Below are positions 16,715-24,707 of a stretch of DNA of 30,207 nucleotides, piece by piece. A program made the position numbers and the translations under genes. Below the pieces are notes generated by a model. It was not told the DNA's origin. It was given only the letters and a program-made list of their open reading frames with translations, and ran no database searches. Location of the stretch: positions 1 through 30,207 of the forward strand of contig CAZADS010000003.1 of NCBI GenBank assembly GCA_964483985.1, read 5' to 3'. The stretch comes from CAZADS01 sp964483985 (GTDB lineage: Bacteria; Pseudomonadota; Alphaproteobacteria; Thalassobaculales; Thalassobaculaceae). Position 1 is the stretch's first letter, and every line of letters begins with the position of its first letter.

Positions 16715-16770
16715 TGGCACAAATACTCTGAAAAATGTATATTTATGTGTGTTACTTCTTGTGATTAGCT

Positions 16771-16796
16771 TGGGGAAATATTTAAACTATTCCCCA
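16771..16796. promoter_or_regulatory. Inverted repeat between the two GMC genes
   Basis: TGGGGAA (16771-16777) and TTCCCCA (16790-16796) form a perfect 7-bp inverted repeat with a 12-base AT-rich spacer, 45-70 bases before the second GMC start. It may be a regulator site or a hairpin between the genes; no T-run follows. Confidence 0.35.
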
Positions 16797-16840
16797 TTGT
16801 GATCGTGGATTTAATTTATGATACTTAAACTGAGGTAAAA

Positions 16841-18481
16841 ATGGTTGAATCGTTCGACTACGTAATCGTTGGTGCGGGATCCGCGGGCTGCATTTTGGCT
16901 AATCGATTAACAGAGGATGGTAAACATAGTGTTTGCTTGCTAGAAGCAGGTCCAGTAGACCGAAACCCATACATACATATTCCAGCAGGGTTTATTAAAA
17001 CTCTTTCTAATCCCAATGTTAACTGGATGTATAAGGCTGAGCCAAGTCATTGGACTGCAGGTAGGGTGATAGATGTTCCTCGCGGTAAAACTCTTGGAGG
17101 ATCCAGTTCTATAAACGGTCATATCTATAACCGTGGTCAAAGGATGGATTATGATTCATGGTCCCAGTTAGGTAATAAGGGATGGGGCTACGCGGACGTA
17201 CTTCCATATTTCAAAAGGTGCGAGAAACGAATTGGAGATTCGGATGATACGTTTCGTGGCAAGGAGGGTAATCTTCAAGTCACCGATTTAAATTACGTCC
17301 ATCCTTTTTGTGAAATTTTTATGGATGGTGCAGCGGAGCTTGGGATACCGCGGAATTCCGATTACAATGGTGTTCGTCAAGAGGGGATATCCTACGTTCA
17401 GCGTACAACTTATAAACGTCGAAGAGTTAGCACAGCTAGAGCGTTTTTAAAGCCAGCAAAATCTAGGATAAATCTTAATGTTATAACGAATGCATTTGCC
17501 ACAGAGATATTAACCGAAGGGAAAAAGGCGATTGGTGTTCGGTATTTTAAAGGAGGTCAGGGCGGGAAAGTTGTAGATATTATGGCAAATCGAGAAGTTA
17601 TATTGTCTGGAGGAACTATCAATTCACCACAATTACTTCAGGTTTCGGGTATTGGATCAGCTGAATTGCTTAAATCATTGGGGATTGAAATTAAACATGA
17701 ATTGCCCGGGGTTGGAGAGAATTTGCGGGATCATTATGCTCCGAGATTCAGTGGAAGGGTTAAAAACATAGAGACTATTAATGAGCGTTCTAGGGGAATA
17801 AAACTTTTCGGTGAAGTGATTAAATATTTTTTCGGTGGAAAAAGTATTGTAAATTTAAATCCCTCGATGGTTTATGGTTTTTGGCATACTAATCCCGAAA
17901 TAAAATCAAACGATATTCAATTCATTTTTACCCCAGCTAGCTATAAACTTGGAGCACATGGTCTTTTGGCCGATTATCCTGGTTTTACTGTAGCTGCTTG
18001 GCAGCATAGGCCCGAAAGCAGAGGCTGGGTTAGAGCACGTTCGAGTGATCCGTTCGAGAAACCCATTATTCAACCTAATTACCTCGTAGAGGAAGAGGAC
18101 CGTCGTATCACAGTTGAGGCTATGAAATTGGCTCGAAAATTAATGCATACAAAGGCCATGCAGCCTTACTTGGATTCCGAAGAATATCCCGGAGACCATA
18201 TTCAGTCAGATGCAGAGTTATTGGAAGCTGCCCGACATTGGGGTAGTACAACTTATCATCCGATGGGTACTTGTAGAATGGCTCCTAAGACTGATCCAAC
18301 TGCTGTAGTAGACGATCAACTGCGCGTCTGGGGCATGAAAAATCTCCGAGTTATTGACGCATCTATTATGCCGACGATGTTATCTGCTAATCTAAATGCG
18401 GGTGCCATGATGATAGGTGAAAAAGGTTCAGATATGATTCTTGGTCGGAGTGCTCTCGAGGCAATAGTAGTTCCCGACTGA
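16841..18481 (+). CDS. GMC-family FAD-dependent alcohol/choline dehydrogenase, copy 2
   Basis: A 546-aa paralogue of the preceding gene, aligning without visible gaps at roughly 60% or more identity by eye. It carries FAD motif GAGSAG at 11-16, the GMC signature RGKTLGGSSSINGHIYNRG, catalytic H473 in the standard YHPMGTCRM, and the asparagine block MLSANLNA. No signal peptide is present. The ATG at 16841 follows GAGG. Differences from copy 1 are concentrated around residues 135-165 and 370-385, which in GMC enzymes lie near the substrate site, so the two may handle different alcohols. The gene follows copy 1 after 126 bases that contain an inverted repeat, so it may have its own promoter. Confidence 0.92.
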   Translation: MVESFDYVIVGAGSAGCILANRLTEDGKHSVCLLEAGPVDRNPYIHIPAGFIKTLSNPNVNWMYKAEPSHWTAGRVIDVPRGKTLGGSSSINGHIYNRGQRMDYDSWSQLGNKGWGYADVLPYFKRCEKRIGDSDDTFRGKEGNLQVTDLNYVHPFCEIFMDGAAELGIPRNSDYNGVRQEGISYVQRTTYKRRRVSTARAFLKPAKSRINLNVITNAFATEILTEGKKAIGVRYFKGGQGGKVVDIMANREVILSGGTINSPQLLQVSGIGSAELLKSLGIEIKHELPGVGENLRDHYAPRFSGRVKNIETINERSRGIKLFGEVIKYFFGGKSIVNLNPSMVYGFWHTNPEIKSNDIQFIFTPASYKLGAHGLLADYPGFTVAAWQHRPESRGWVRARSSDPFEKPIIQPNYLVEEEDRRITVEAMKLARKLMHTKAMQPYLDSEEYPGDHIQSDAELLEAARHWGSTTYHPMGTCRMAPKTDPTAVVDDQLRVWGMKNLRVIDASIMPTMLSANLNAGAMMIGEKGSDMILGRSALEAIVVPD

Positions 18482-18547
18482 TTGTTTGGATAACTAGTTT
18501 TTCTTTTGCTTTGGCTTAAAGATGTTTACATAAGGACTACGAGGAAC

Positions 18548-20791
18548 TTGCTGAAAGTTATCTTCTATAAAGTAATTGTTTTCGCAATATTTCTCCATTG
18601 GGCAACTTTATCGGAGGTTTATTTTGCAGGAAACAAAGCCTTTGCAGAAATTAGGGATCGGGGGGCATTAGAAAATTTAGTTTCTTCTATCGAGGATCCG
18701 AAGCAACGTGCCCAACTTATTCAAAATTTACGTTTACTCCTCGAAGCAACTCCACATGAGAAAAAATTAGAAGTCAAATCTGTACCCGTAACAGAAATAC
18801 CTCCTGCTACCGATGAAATCGGCGGTGATCTAGTTGATGTTTTTGGAAAGAAATCTGGGCGAGTTTTTAATGCCTTAAGTGAATTTGGCAATGCCATTAT
18901 TAGTTTGGGGAGATTGCCTGACTGGATCCAAAGGCAAATGATTGATTCCAAACGTAGAGCGTTTTGGATTGAGGTAGCCACAGGTGGAATTGGGTTGCCA
19001 TTATTAGTGGCTTTAATAGCCCGATGGTTAATCGGATTGGCGTTGAGTGGCACGCTCAGACGACTTCGTGATTCAGTATTAGAAACGATACGAGATCGAA
19101 TTTTTACAGGATTTGTGAGGGCGTTTTTAGAGGCAATCACAGTTCTCACTGTCCTTGGTTCAGGGTATGCCGCATTAGCATTAGTCACGCGTTCTCCTCA
19201 GTCTCAGGAAATTGCCGAACTTTTAATTCAAGCTGTCGCTATTTTTACCGGAATCGGCGTAATAGCGCGTTTGGTCTTATCACCAAAATCTGCGGCTTTG
19301 CGACCCGTTCCTATAGAATCTGCTACAGCGGCCTACATATATATCTGGGTAATGCGATTGGCTACGGTGGGGACTTTAGGGTTTGCTATATCCTTCATGG
19401 TTTCCGATAAAACGAATATTCCCGGGTTAAATGCTTTTGAAATGCTGGCTGGCGCTGTTTTTGCAGGTTTGGTCTTGATGATGATAATGCAATCGCGGGT
19501 GCTGGTAGCGGCGGTAATTCGTGGGGAAACACCTGGACCAGTACGCCGACGTTTATCCGAGATCTGGCACGTTTTGGCTATTATATATGTATTGATGGGT
19601 TTTGGCGTGTTTGCATCTGGAGCTCAAACTGGATTCTTATTTTTGATTCAAGCGACGTCTATCACAGCTGTAACTATTATTATTGGTGTTTTTATCTCAG
19701 ATTTATTTAATCGGTTCTTATTGAAAATTTTTAGCATAGACCCTGAGCTAAATGACCGTTTTCCGGGCCTACGAGAGCGAAGCAATCTTTACCGACCTGT
19801 CCTTAAGCGAATAGTGGATATTATTTTAATAATAGCTATAACTTTAGCTATATTATCCGGATGGGAGATAAACGTTCTAGAAGCCTTATCTGAAGAGGTG
19901 AGAGGGCAGATCTTAAAAAGTGCAGGTACTATTCTATTTGTGGTAATATTATCTGTCTTGGCGTGGGAATTCGCTTCGGGCTTGATAGCTAGATCGTTAG
20001 CTGAAACCAATGCAGATGGCAGCCCGAGGAAAATGGGGAGCAGGGCCAGGACTTTGTTGCCTCTTCTTCGCCGATCAATTTTGATCGCATTGATTATATT
20101 TAGCGGACTAATAATTTTAGCGGAAATTGGGATTGATATTGCACCGCTTTTAGCGGGAGCTGGCGTTTTAGGCTTGGCTATTGGTTTTGGATCGCAGGCA
20201 TTAGTAAGAGATATAATTACCGGATTGTTTATTCTTATTGAGGATACAATTGCGGTTGGAGATGTCGTTACCGTTGGTGGACATACTGGTATTGTGGAAG
20301 ATTTATCAATTCGGACAATCCGTCTTCGTGATGTTTCCGGGACAGTTCATACCGTGCCATTTGGAGATGTCACGACAGTGGAAAATTTTACAAAGGATTA
20401 TTCGTATGCCCTTTTAGATATTGGTGTGGCATACCGTGAAGATACCGATGTGGTTAGCGATGCGCTCAAAGATGTAGCAAAAGATCTAATGGCTGATGAA
20501 TATTGGGCTGATAAAATTCTTGAACCTATACAAGTTATGGGTGTTCAAGAATTGGCAGATAGTGCCGTGATTATTCGTTCCCGAATCAAAACTCAACCAA
20601 TCATGCAATGGGCTGTACGAAGAGAATTTTATCGTCGTGTAAAAAAACGGTTTGATTATCAAGGAATCGAGATGCCCTTTCCCCATACAACTTTGTATTT
20701 TGGAGAGGATCAAGATGGTCAGGCGCCGGCCGCCCGCGTTTTAATAGAAGGAAATAGTATTGGGTCAAAATCAAAATCGGAAAAAAACTGA
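18548..20791 (+). CDS. Large MscS-family mechanosensitive channel (YbiO/MscM-like)
   Basis: An inner-membrane channel of about 747 aa that opens on membrane tension and protects against osmotic downshock. A signal-like N-terminus (VIFYKVIVFAIFLHWATL) is followed by a periplasmic domain with LENLVSSIEDPKQRAQLI, then many hydrophobic segments from about residue 145. The MscS core is at about 530-700: pore helix with GVLGLAIGFGSQALVRDI, then the beta domain (VGDVVTVGGHTGIVEDLS) and a cytoplasmic alpha/beta domain. The size matches YbiO rather than small MscS. The start is uncertain: TTG at 18548 lies near GAGG and gives a short signal peptide; another TTG at 18506 has no ribosome site. No ATG is available before the hydrophobic segment. 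It follows the GMC genes on the same strand, probably without functional link. Confidence 0.92.
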   Translation: MLKVIFYKVIVFAIFLHWATLSEVYFAGNKAFAEIRDRGALENLVSSIEDPKQRAQLIQNLRLLLEATPHEKKLEVKSVPVTEIPPATDEIGGDLVDVFGKKSGRVFNALSEFGNAIISLGRLPDWIQRQMIDSKRRAFWIEVATGGIGLPLLVALIARWLIGLALSGTLRRLRDSVLETIRDRIFTGFVRAFLEAITVLTVLGSGYAALALVTRSPQSQEIAELLIQAVAIFTGIGVIARLVLSPKSAALRPVPIESATAAYIYIWVMRLATVGTLGFAISFMVSDKTNIPGLNAFEMLAGAVFAGLVLMMIMQSRVLVAAVIRGETPGPVRRRLSEIWHVLAIIYVLMGFGVFASGAQTGFLFLIQATSITAVTIIIGVFISDLFNRFLLKIFSIDPELNDRFPGLRERSNLYRPVLKRIVDIILIIAITLAILSGWEINVLEALSEEVRGQILKSAGTILFVVILSVLAWEFASGLIARSLAETNADGSPRKMGSRARTLLPLLRRSILIALIIFSGLIILAEIGIDIAPLLAGAGVLGLAIGFGSQALVRDIITGLFILIEDTIAVGDVVTVGGHTGIVEDLSIRTIRLRDVSGTVHTVPFGDVTTVENFTKDYSYALLDIGVAYREDTDVVSDALKDVAKDLMADEYWADKILEPIQVMGVQELADSAVIIRSRIKTQPIMQWAVRREFYRRVKKRFDYQGIEMPFPHTTLYFGEDQDGQAPAARVLIEGNSIGSKSKSEKN

Positions 20792-20858
20792 TTGATAAAA
20801 GCTCGGTAAATTTGAAGTATTTTGTTAAAACATCTGTAAGACTTAGAAGGATAAAAAT

Positions 20859-21737
20859 ATGTATAAATTAGGGGATCTTGAAATTAGGCGAGCAGTAGAA
20901 TCAGAAGTGCCAATTTTTGATGCGCTAACCTTTTTCCCGCAAGCTACTATGGATGTTATTGAGGCCAATAGAGATTGGTTGATGCCCCGTTATATTGATC
21001 CTAACACCATCGAAATAATTTTGTGCATTCAATCGTATATAATTAAAACACCGCATCATATAATTTTGGTGGATACCTGCGTCGGTAATCATAAGCCAAG
21101 ACCTGCTAGGCCAACTTGGCATATGCAAAACGGTCCATTCCTTTCTAAACTTGCTGCTACTGGCTTTCAACCGGAGGATATCGATTTCGTCCTATGTACC
21201 CACTTGCATGTTGATCATGTGGGTTGGAATACTAAGCTGCTGGATGGTCGGTGGGTTCCAACATTTCCTAATGCTAAGTATATTTTTTCTAAAAACGAAT
21301 ATAAATTATGGGAAGACAGGTATAATTCTGGAGAAAAAGTGCCAGTACCACTGGTGTTCGAAGATAGCGTGTTGCCGATCGTTGATGCCGGCCAAGCCAT
21401 CATTGTGGAAGACGACTACCAAATTGACGATGGTTTGTGGCTCGAACCGGCACCCGGGCATACTCCCGGTCATGTTATGCTTAATTTGCAATCAGGCAGT
21501 CATAAAGGCCTAATGAGTGGGGATGTAATTCATCACCCGCTCCAATTGATTAAACCCCACTGGTCTAGTAGAGCTTGCGAAGACCCTATTCAATCAGCCA
21601 CTAGTCGAATATCGATGTTAGAGCGTATTGCTGATACAGATACACTCTTATGTCCAGCCCACTTTGGATCCCCAAGCATGGGACATGTGGTGAGCCATTC
21701 GGCAAACCAATTTCGCTACAAGCTCATAATTGAATAA
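20859..21737 (+). CDS. Metallo-beta-lactamase-fold hydrolase
   Basis: A 292-aa MBL-fold enzyme with a two-metal site. HLHVDH at 115-120 gives H115, H117, D119 and H120; H201 or H205 (PAPGHTPGH), D222 (SGDVIHH) and the histidine of CPAHFG supply the remaining ligands. The GHTPGH block and overall length resemble quorum-quenching lactonases and related hydrolases, though here the N-terminal region is distinct, so ester/lactone or other hydrolysis is possible. The ATG at 20859 follows AGAAGGA. No signal peptide is seen. It ends in a strong hairpin shared with the convergent NIPSNAP gene. Substrate is unknown. Confidence 0.9.
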   Translation: MYKLGDLEIRRAVESEVPIFDALTFFPQATMDVIEANRDWLMPRYIDPNTIEIILCIQSYIIKTPHHIILVDTCVGNHKPRPARPTWHMQNGPFLSKLAATGFQPEDIDFVLCTHLHVDHVGWNTKLLDGRWVPTFPNAKYIFSKNEYKLWEDRYNSGEKVPVPLVFEDSVLPIVDAGQAIIVEDDYQIDDGLWLEPAPGHTPGHVMLNLQSGSHKGLMSGDVIHHPLQLIKPHWSSRACEDPIQSATSRISMLERIADTDTLLCPAHFGSPSMGHVVSHSANQFRYKLIIE

Positions 21738-21778
21738 AAAAGCGGCCGCGGGAAATCAGCGTGCCGCCGTTTTTTATT
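21733..21778. terminator. Bidirectional intrinsic terminator between convergent genes
   Basis: Left arm AATAAAAAAGCGGC (21733-21746) and right arm GCCGC-CG-TTTTTTATT (21763-21778) pair over 14 bp with a 2-base bulge and a 16-base loop. The GC stem is flanked by A and T runs, so it works as a terminator on both strands. It overlaps the stop codons of the MBL hydrolase (+) and the NIPSNAP gene (-). Confidence 0.8.
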
Positions 21779-22100
21779 GAACAGATGAAAAATCCGTTGG
21801 TAATAATATTTGACTGTTCACTGAGGCTACTATTGGTCCGTCTGCTTCTGTACCTGCCCGCTTTTCAATCCATTCTGGATCGCTTTGAAAAGCGTCCCAT
21901 TTTTCTTCTCGCTCTGCGAGCGAATCCCAAGCAAGAAAGTAGTAAAGGTCCTGATTAGATCCGCCAATTCCGACAGTCCAAAAGCCAGCTTGGCGAATTC
22001 CATGCCTTTCCCATATTTTTAACGTAATAGTGTCAAAACGATTTAATAAAGCAGGCAGACGGCCTGGAAGACAATGATAAATCCTTAGTTCATAAATCAT
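21774..22100 (-). CDS. NIPSNAP-family protein
   Basis: A 108-aa protein of the NIPSNAP/dimeric alpha-beta barrel type. It has the usual start MIYELRIYHCLPGRLPALL, a conserved GFWTVGIG and YFLAWDSLAEREEKWDAFQ (split here by eye), and a SDPEW block. Such proteins form ferredoxin-like dimers and often accompany catabolic genes, but their chemistry is mostly unknown. The ATG at 22100 is preferred because AAGGAG lies 8 bases before it and the protein then starts at the domain edge; the frame extends 10 codons further. It shares a terminator with the MBL gene and is divergent from the two-domain unknown gene. Confidence 0.85.
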   Translation of the reverse strand: MIYELRIYHCLPGRLPALLNRFDTITLKIWERHGIRQAGFWTVGIGGSNQDLYYFLAWDSLAEREEKWDAFQSDPEWIEKRAGTEADGPIVASVNSQILLPTDFSSVQ

Positions 22101-22297
22101 TTTATAGGCTCCTTCCCAGTTTCGAAACACTACTTTAACCGGCTTGCTTCATTCAAGAAATGGTTAAAGACGCAGAATGGCGCACATAGGAAATTAAATT
22201 ATTTCATGTTCAGATTGATTCTTAGCCCCAGTCGCTGTTACAATTTAAATGTTGTTCTAGTCAGGGTGTTTAATTTTGCTTGAAAAAAGAGGTCGAC

Positions 22298-23149
22298 ATG
22301 CGCTCAGATTATTCAAAAATTGAAGCTGGAAATGTTTTTTTTGCTGTTTGGCATGAACAGTGGGATGCAAATATACAGCATCACGCGGATCAAGGCGTTA
22401 TAATTCAGGTTCGTGGCAAAGTTGGTAAAAAAGAAACTAATTTACTTCAGTTTAATTGCTTTCATATTGAAAGAACTTATACATATGCTCCAGAAGGTAA
22501 GGCGAAAATATGCCAAATCGACCCCATTGCGGATGGCAACCCAATCGGCTGGATGGCAAGACAGATTAGTGATCGTCTCCCCGAAATGCTTAATGCAGGC
22601 GGATTTAATAGGATAGCTGATCGGTTGGATATGAAAAAAGTCCGAAATGCTATAGTCGATGTTGAATCCGAGGCTCGAAATAAATTTAGAAATAGTATCC
22701 AGCTTGTTAAACATAAGCGAGGAGACCACATGTTTGAGGCTGGGAATATCCGGTTTGGTTTAGAACTCCGTAATTTGGGGGACGATGGCGGGCTGGCCAT
22801 TCATGTGTTGTCTGATCTTTGTGGTAGCCCGAACCACGAATACTCAGAAGAAACAGAAATTTTGGCTTTCGATTGTTTTCGGGTGCAACCGCATTATCAC
22901 TATGGACCGCGCAATAAAAATTTACGTTATTATTTTGATAAAACGGTGGTTCCGGACACCTTGGAATGGACGTTTGATGTTCTTAAGGCGGGTAAACTTC
23001 GTGCAATGATTGATGCGGCGGGATATCCTGACATAGCGCGTGATTTGGATGAGGATATTATACGTGAAATACTACCATCTATTGAGGCAAAAGCACGCGA
23101 ACTCCAACCCAAAAAATCAGATAACAACCTATTGAATGCAGCGGAGTAA
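22298..23149 (+). CDS. Unrecognised protein with two copies of one domain
   Basis: A 283-aa soluble protein that I do not recognise. It contains an internal duplication: residues about 9-127 and 147-269 share a layout of EAGN(V/I)xF, then LLQFNCFHIERTYTY against ILAFDCFRVQPHYHY, then a cofactor-like bend with D-P, then LNAGGFNRIADRLD against IDAAGYPDIARDLD, and a closing acidic/basic helix (ESEAR against EAKAR). The aromatic/histidine block (YTYAP and YHYGP) in both halves is the most conserved. No signal peptide or membrane segment is seen. The ATG at 22298 follows AGAGG. It is divergent from NIPSNAP, with 197 bases between. Composition and codon use resemble the neighbours. Binding of a small ligand or metal by the Y-x-Y motifs is only a guess. 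Confidence 0.75.
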   Translation: MRSDYSKIEAGNVFFAVWHEQWDANIQHHADQGVIIQVRGKVGKKETNLLQFNCFHIERTYTYAPEGKAKICQIDPIADGNPIGWMARQISDRLPEMLNAGGFNRIADRLDMKKVRNAIVDVESEARNKFRNSIQLVKHKRGDHMFEAGNIRFGLELRNLGDDGGLAIHVLSDLCGSPNHEYSEETEILAFDCFRVQPHYHYGPRNKNLRYYFDKTVVPDTLEWTFDVLKAGKLRAMIDAAGYPDIARDLDEDIIREILPSIEAKARELQPKKSDNNLLNAAE

Positions 23150-23511
23150 TTTCCATAAACTAGATGTTGCATTCATCAGTCATGAAATCAGGATTGAGCA
23201 AATCTTTAACTCGATTTCTGTGATGCCATTGTAAAAAAATGGTATTGCGTTGTATCTTTGGCTTTTGCGTTGAGTAGAAAGATATACGTATCCGTATTGT
23301 AGTTTATCCCATTGATTATGTAAGTATTTAAAACACTGGGCATAATTAAGGTAGAATCAAAGACGGTTGAAATATATCGCGTTCAGACTCGCGTTTTTAA
23401 TTTGAGGTATCTCTGCAAAACGCGGGTGACGGAATTGGCGAGATACTAAAGTTGATCATCTCTTAAATTAACATGTTCGATGATTAACTTTTTTTTGGAG
23501 ATTAAAAAATT
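23150..23511. other. Intergenic stretch of 362 bases with inverted and direct repeats
   Basis: No gene is visible. TGCCATT/AATGGTA (23225-23244) can pair with one G-T. TCGCGTT occurs twice in direct order at 23377-23383 and 23389-23395, 12 bases apart. CGCGTTTT (23390-23397) and AAAACGCG (23417-23424) form a perfect 8-bp inverted repeat with a 19-base spacer. These lie 88-135 bases before the enoyl-CoA hydratase start and may be regulator sites. Confidence 0.4.
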
Positions 23512-24285
23512 ATGGGGGTAGAACTGAATTACCGCTCGGATTGCGCGATAGTAACTTTAAATAACCCCAAGAAATTAAATTCACTGAATTTCAATATGAT
23601 AAAAACTTTATCTGATGTTTTAGATGAGATTTCAACTAAAGATATTCGTGGTTTGATCTTTACGGGTGCTGGGAAAAAGGCGTTCTGTTCTGGCGCTGAT
23701 GTTTCCGAATTACTTGATATTCCTTTAAATCAACTTCGGAAAGAAATGAAAAACGGCCAAGAAACTTTTAACAGAGTTTCACATTTTAACGTACCTACAT
23801 TAGCTGTTATAAATGGTGTCGCTTTTGGCGGTGGCTTAGAGTTAGCTATGGCATGTAATTTAAGAATAGCGGTGTCCACCGCACGGATGGCCTTGCCTGA
23901 AATTAAGTTAGGAGCGGTACCCGGTTATGGCGGAACGCAGCGATTGCCCCGTCTTATTGGTGAGGGAAGAGCGTTGGATATGCTTTTGACAGGCCGGGCT
24001 ATTGGGTCTGCGGAAGCCTTAAAATACGGGCTGATAAATAAAATTATTGATAATAACGAAAACCCTTTATCCGCTGGACTTATGTATTTAGGAGAAATCG
24101 GTAGATACAGTTTGCCGTCAATAAACTTTGTTCGGCAGGCTGCACAACTCGGACTTGCCGTACCAATTATTGAAGGATTAAAAATAGAGAGGGAGATGAA
24201 TGCTTTATCATTTCAAACGAAAGATGCAGCAGAAGGAATAAGGGCATTCATAGAAAAGCGTGATCCTGCTTTTACAGATGAATAA
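23512..24285 (+). CDS. Enoyl-CoA hydratase/isomerase (crotonase) family protein
   Basis: A 257-aa crotonase-fold enzyme that hydrates or isomerises an enoyl-CoA. The oxyanion-hole region is GKKAFCSGAD and NGVAFGGGLEL. Both glutamates needed for hydration are present: E110 (GGGLEL) and E130 (ALPEIKLG), followed by PGYGGTQRL. This supports a true hydratase rather than a family member with other chemistry. The ATG at 23512 follows GGAG at 23497-23500. It is convergent with the acyl-CoA dehydrogenase operon with only 11 bases between stops, which suits a shared beta-oxidation-type pathway, though opposite strands mean separate transcription. Confidence 0.92.
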   Translation: MGVELNYRSDCAIVTLNNPKKLNSLNFNMIKTLSDVLDEISTKDIRGLIFTGAGKKAFCSGADVSELLDIPLNQLRKEMKNGQETFNRVSHFNVPTLAVINGVAFGGGLELAMACNLRIAVSTARMALPEIKLGAVPGYGGTQRLPRLIGEGRALDMLLTGRAIGSAEALKYGLINKIIDNNENPLSAGLMYLGEIGRYSLPSINFVRQAAQLGLAVPIIEGLKIEREMNALSFQTKDAAEGIRAFIEKRDPAFTDE

Positions 24286-24296
24286 GCTTTCCGAAA

Positions 24297-24707
24297 TTAG
24301 TCCAGTCCAGGTTGGGAAAAGGTGTGTTTATCGATAAATGACGGATTAGAGGTGCGGACTCTGGACAGAACTTGAGTTTCAAGCAGTTTCAATAACGTTT
24401 CCGATCTATCATGGTCAAATATTCCTTTACGAATATCGCGAACTAATTTCTTATTTAAATCCGTAAATCCTTGTTTTTTATCAAAAAAATATGAGTCTAC
24501 TAATTCTTTTCCATAAACGTTGTTAAAATGCTGGCGAAGAATGCAGCAGTCGTTATCATATTCGATGTCACGAATTGAGATTGCTAACGCGCTGATTACC
24601 ATGAGAGTAACGTTTCTTAATTTATCCTCCAACTCAGGAAGGATTGCACTTTCCAAAGCGTTCCGTGCGGCATTTAAGAGTTTTGCAGTTTCTAATTTAT
24701 TTGGCAT
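24297..24707 (-). CDS. Small DUF6285-like protein (LvaB-like)
   Basis: A 136-aa helical protein, MPNKLETAKLL at the start, then a conserved-looking block NAARNALESAILPELEDKLR and VTLMVISALAISIRDIE. This pattern resembles the DUF6285 proteins found beside APH-type kinases and acyl-CoA dehydrogenases; LvaB of the Pseudomonas putida levulinate pathway is such a small partner required together with kinase LvaA. The ATG at 24707 overlaps the kinase stop by 11 bases, and GAGGAAA lies before it inside the kinase gene. The final 20 residues vary. The role as a kinase partner is inferred from context. Confidence 0.75.
   Translation of the reverse strand: MPNKLETAKLLNAARNALESAILPELEDKLRNVTLMVISALAISIRDIEYDNDCCILRQHFNNVYGKELVDSYFFDKKQGFTDLNKKLVRDIRKGIFDHDRSETLLKLLETQVLSRVRTSNPSFIDKHTFSQPGLD

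Noticed and set aside
18721..19188. Open frame of 155 codons on the minus strand
   Set aside because: It is antisense to the MscS gene, and no ribosome site or motif is seen.
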